Positions 13,192 through 14,197 of a DNA stretch of 14,197 bases are shown in pieces (the stretch's first letter is position 1; each line of letters starts with the position of its first letter). The notes below the pieces were generated by a model. It made no database searches. It was not told the DNA's origin and saw nothing but the letters and a program-made list of their open reading frames with translations. The stretch is from the NCBI GenBank assembly GCA_027073945.1, contig JALTEL010000695.1, forward strand, positions 1 to 14,197. The letters are read 5' to 3'. The position numbers and the translations under genes were made by a program. This stretch comes from Caldifarciminota bacterium. Lineage in GTDB: Bacteria; WOR-3; Hydrothermia; UBA1063; CAJXJZ01.

Positions 13192-14197
13192 ATGAGAGGT
13201 TATACTGGAAAATTCCTGGATGTAAATTTAAGTTCAAAAGAAGTAAAGACTTTTGGTATGGATGAATATGTTTTAAAACACTTTCTGGGCGGTGACGGCC
13301 TGACTTCTTATTATCTTTATAAGGAGATTCCAGAGGGTGTTGACGCCATGTCCGCTGAAAATGTCTCTATGATTGCGACAGGACCTCTTACCGGGACCCT
13401 GTGGCCTACTTCAGGCAGGTTTCATATAGCTGCTAAATCTCCATTAACAGGATTCTGGGGCGAAGGAAATTGCGGTGGATTTTTCGGACCTGAAATGAAA
13501 TTTGCGGGTTTTGACGGTATTGTAATCAGAGGAAAAGCGCAATCTCCTGTGTTTATTGACATCTACAACGATAATGTAACAATAAAAAGCGCTGAGCATT
13601 TATGGGGTCTTGATACTTACGATGCCACAAAGCTTTTGCTTGGAGATGACCCCGAGGCACAGGTGCTTGTTATAGGCCCTTCCGGAGAAAAGGGTGTACG
13701 CTTCTCTGCCATAATGTCCAATTTTTACAGGGCATTTGGAAGGTCAGGTATGGGGGCTGTGTGGGGAAGTAAGAATTTGAAGGCAGTAAGAGTCAGAGGC
13801 ACTCATGGCGTTGGAGTTTTTGACAGAGAGAATTTTGTCAGGCTCGCAAAAGAGGCACATGGAAAGATTGTAAATGACGAGCAGGCAATGGAACTGAGAA
13901 AATACGGTACGAATCTGCTTGTAGCTGCAAAGCAGGCCATAGGAGAGTTCCCTACAAAAAATCACAGTGAAACGTTTTTTGATGGTGCCTCAAAATTGCA
14001 GGCAGAGTATTTAAAAGAGCATTATCTTGGTACTCCGAGGGCATGTTTCGGGTGCAGTGTCGGATGTAAAAAGATATACAAGGGCAAAGAAGTGACAATA
14101 GAAGGCCCTGAATACGAAGGTGTATATGCACTTGGCTCAAATCTTGGAATAGATGATTTTGATTTTATACTGAAAGTCTCGGATTATGCTAATAGAA
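13192..14197 (+). CDS. aor: Aldehyde:ferredoxin oxidoreductase catalytic subunit (partial, C-terminus beyond window)
   Basis: The first 335 codons of a normally ~600-residue enzyme; the frame is open to the window edge. AOR family enzymes oxidise aldehydes to acids at a tungsten (or molybdenum) bis-pterin and pass electrons through one [4Fe-4S] cluster. It opens MRGYTGKFLDVNL, followed by FLGGDGL (31-37) and TGPLTG. SGRFHIAAKSPLTG carries R76, and EGNCGG carries N93 and G95; these match the pterin-contact numbering of Pyrococcus AOR. FGRSGMGAVWGSKNLKAV (182-199) is the second pterin strand. CFGCSVGC gives C285/C288/C292 for the cluster, whose fourth Cys would be downstream. EGPEYE (304-309) is conserved. 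An AGGAGG site precedes ATG by a few nt, one base after the MoaD-like stop. Tungsten versus molybdenum and the substrate cannot be read. Confidence 0.96.
   Translation, partial: MRGYTGKFLDVNLSSKEVKTFGMDEYVLKHFLGGDGLTSYYLYKEIPEGVDAMSAENVSMIATGPLTGTLWPTSGRFHIAAKSPLTGFWGEGNCGGFFGPEMKFAGFDGIVIRGKAQSPVFIDIYNDNVTIKSAEHLWGLDTYDATKLLLGDDPEAQVLVIGPSGEKGVRFSAIMSNFYRAFGRSGMGAVWGSKNLKAVRVRGTHGVGVFDRENFVRLAKEAHGKIVNDEQAMELRKYGTNLLVAAKQAIGEFPTKNHSETFFDGASKLQAEYLKEHYLGTPRACFGCSVGCKKIYKGKEVTIEGPEYEGVYALGSNLGIDDFDFILKVSDYANR

Noticed and set aside
1..14197. CRISPR, tRNA, rRNA, insertion sequences, riboswitch before metK
   Set aside because: No regularly spaced repeats, cloverleaf, transposase or terminal inverted repeats seen. 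The gap before metK is only 13 nt, so a SAM riboswitch cannot fit there.

Overview
Chromosomal window of an anaerobic, outer-membrane-bearing bacterium, probably of an uncultured or thermophilic lineage. Base composition is moderately AT-rich. Arginine is read mostly as AGA/AGG and isoleucine often as ATA, a bias common in thermophiles. The adenosylhomocysteinase is the short archaeal/Thermotoga-like type. Two predicted outer-membrane barrels and a beta-propeller protein with a type IX secretion-like C-terminal domain point to the FCB group or a WOR-3/Stahlbacteria-like candidate phylum. This placement is inference. I see no mobile elements, CRISPR arrays, tRNAs or rRNAs. Genes are packed so tightly that the longest gene-free stretch is 127 bp.

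Layout. (1) Positions 1-7123, minus strand: one tightly packed six-gene run. In transcription order it holds a HypE/PurM-fold protein without the HypE cysteine tail, a small predicted barrel protein, S-adenosylmethionine synthetase (metK), adenosylhomocysteinase (ahcY), an 852-residue Asp-box propeller protein with a sorting domain, and a YacP-like NYN-domain protein. (2) Positions 7182-8861, plus strand: recJ, divergent from run 1. (3) Positions 8914-9678, minus strand: a PorV/PorQ-like barrel protein, convergent with recJ. (4) Positions 9806-14197, plus strand: a six-gene run of sugar-nucleotide epimerase, cation/proton antiporter, CBS-pair protein, four-cluster ferredoxin, MoaD-like protein and aldehyde:ferredoxin oxidoreductase (AOR). 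The AOR runs off the window.

Function. metK and ahcY make and recycle the methyl donor SAM. The last three genes of run 4 look like a tungsten/molybdenum aldehyde oxidoreductase module: an electron-wire subunit, a cofactor sulfur carrier and the catalytic subunit. The antiporter and CBS protein could link ion balance to nucleotide state.

Most unusual observation. All four genes at the head of a transcription unit (7123-, 7182+, 9678-, 9806+) have a TANNNT -10-like box ending 6 or 7 nt before an in-frame ATG, with a plausible -35 at 16-17 bp. This predicts leaderless mRNAs that start at or next to the start codon. Almost all internal genes instead have clear Shine-Dalgarno sequences. One of these promoters also carries a perfect 7-5-7 palindrome in its spacer, a likely operator.
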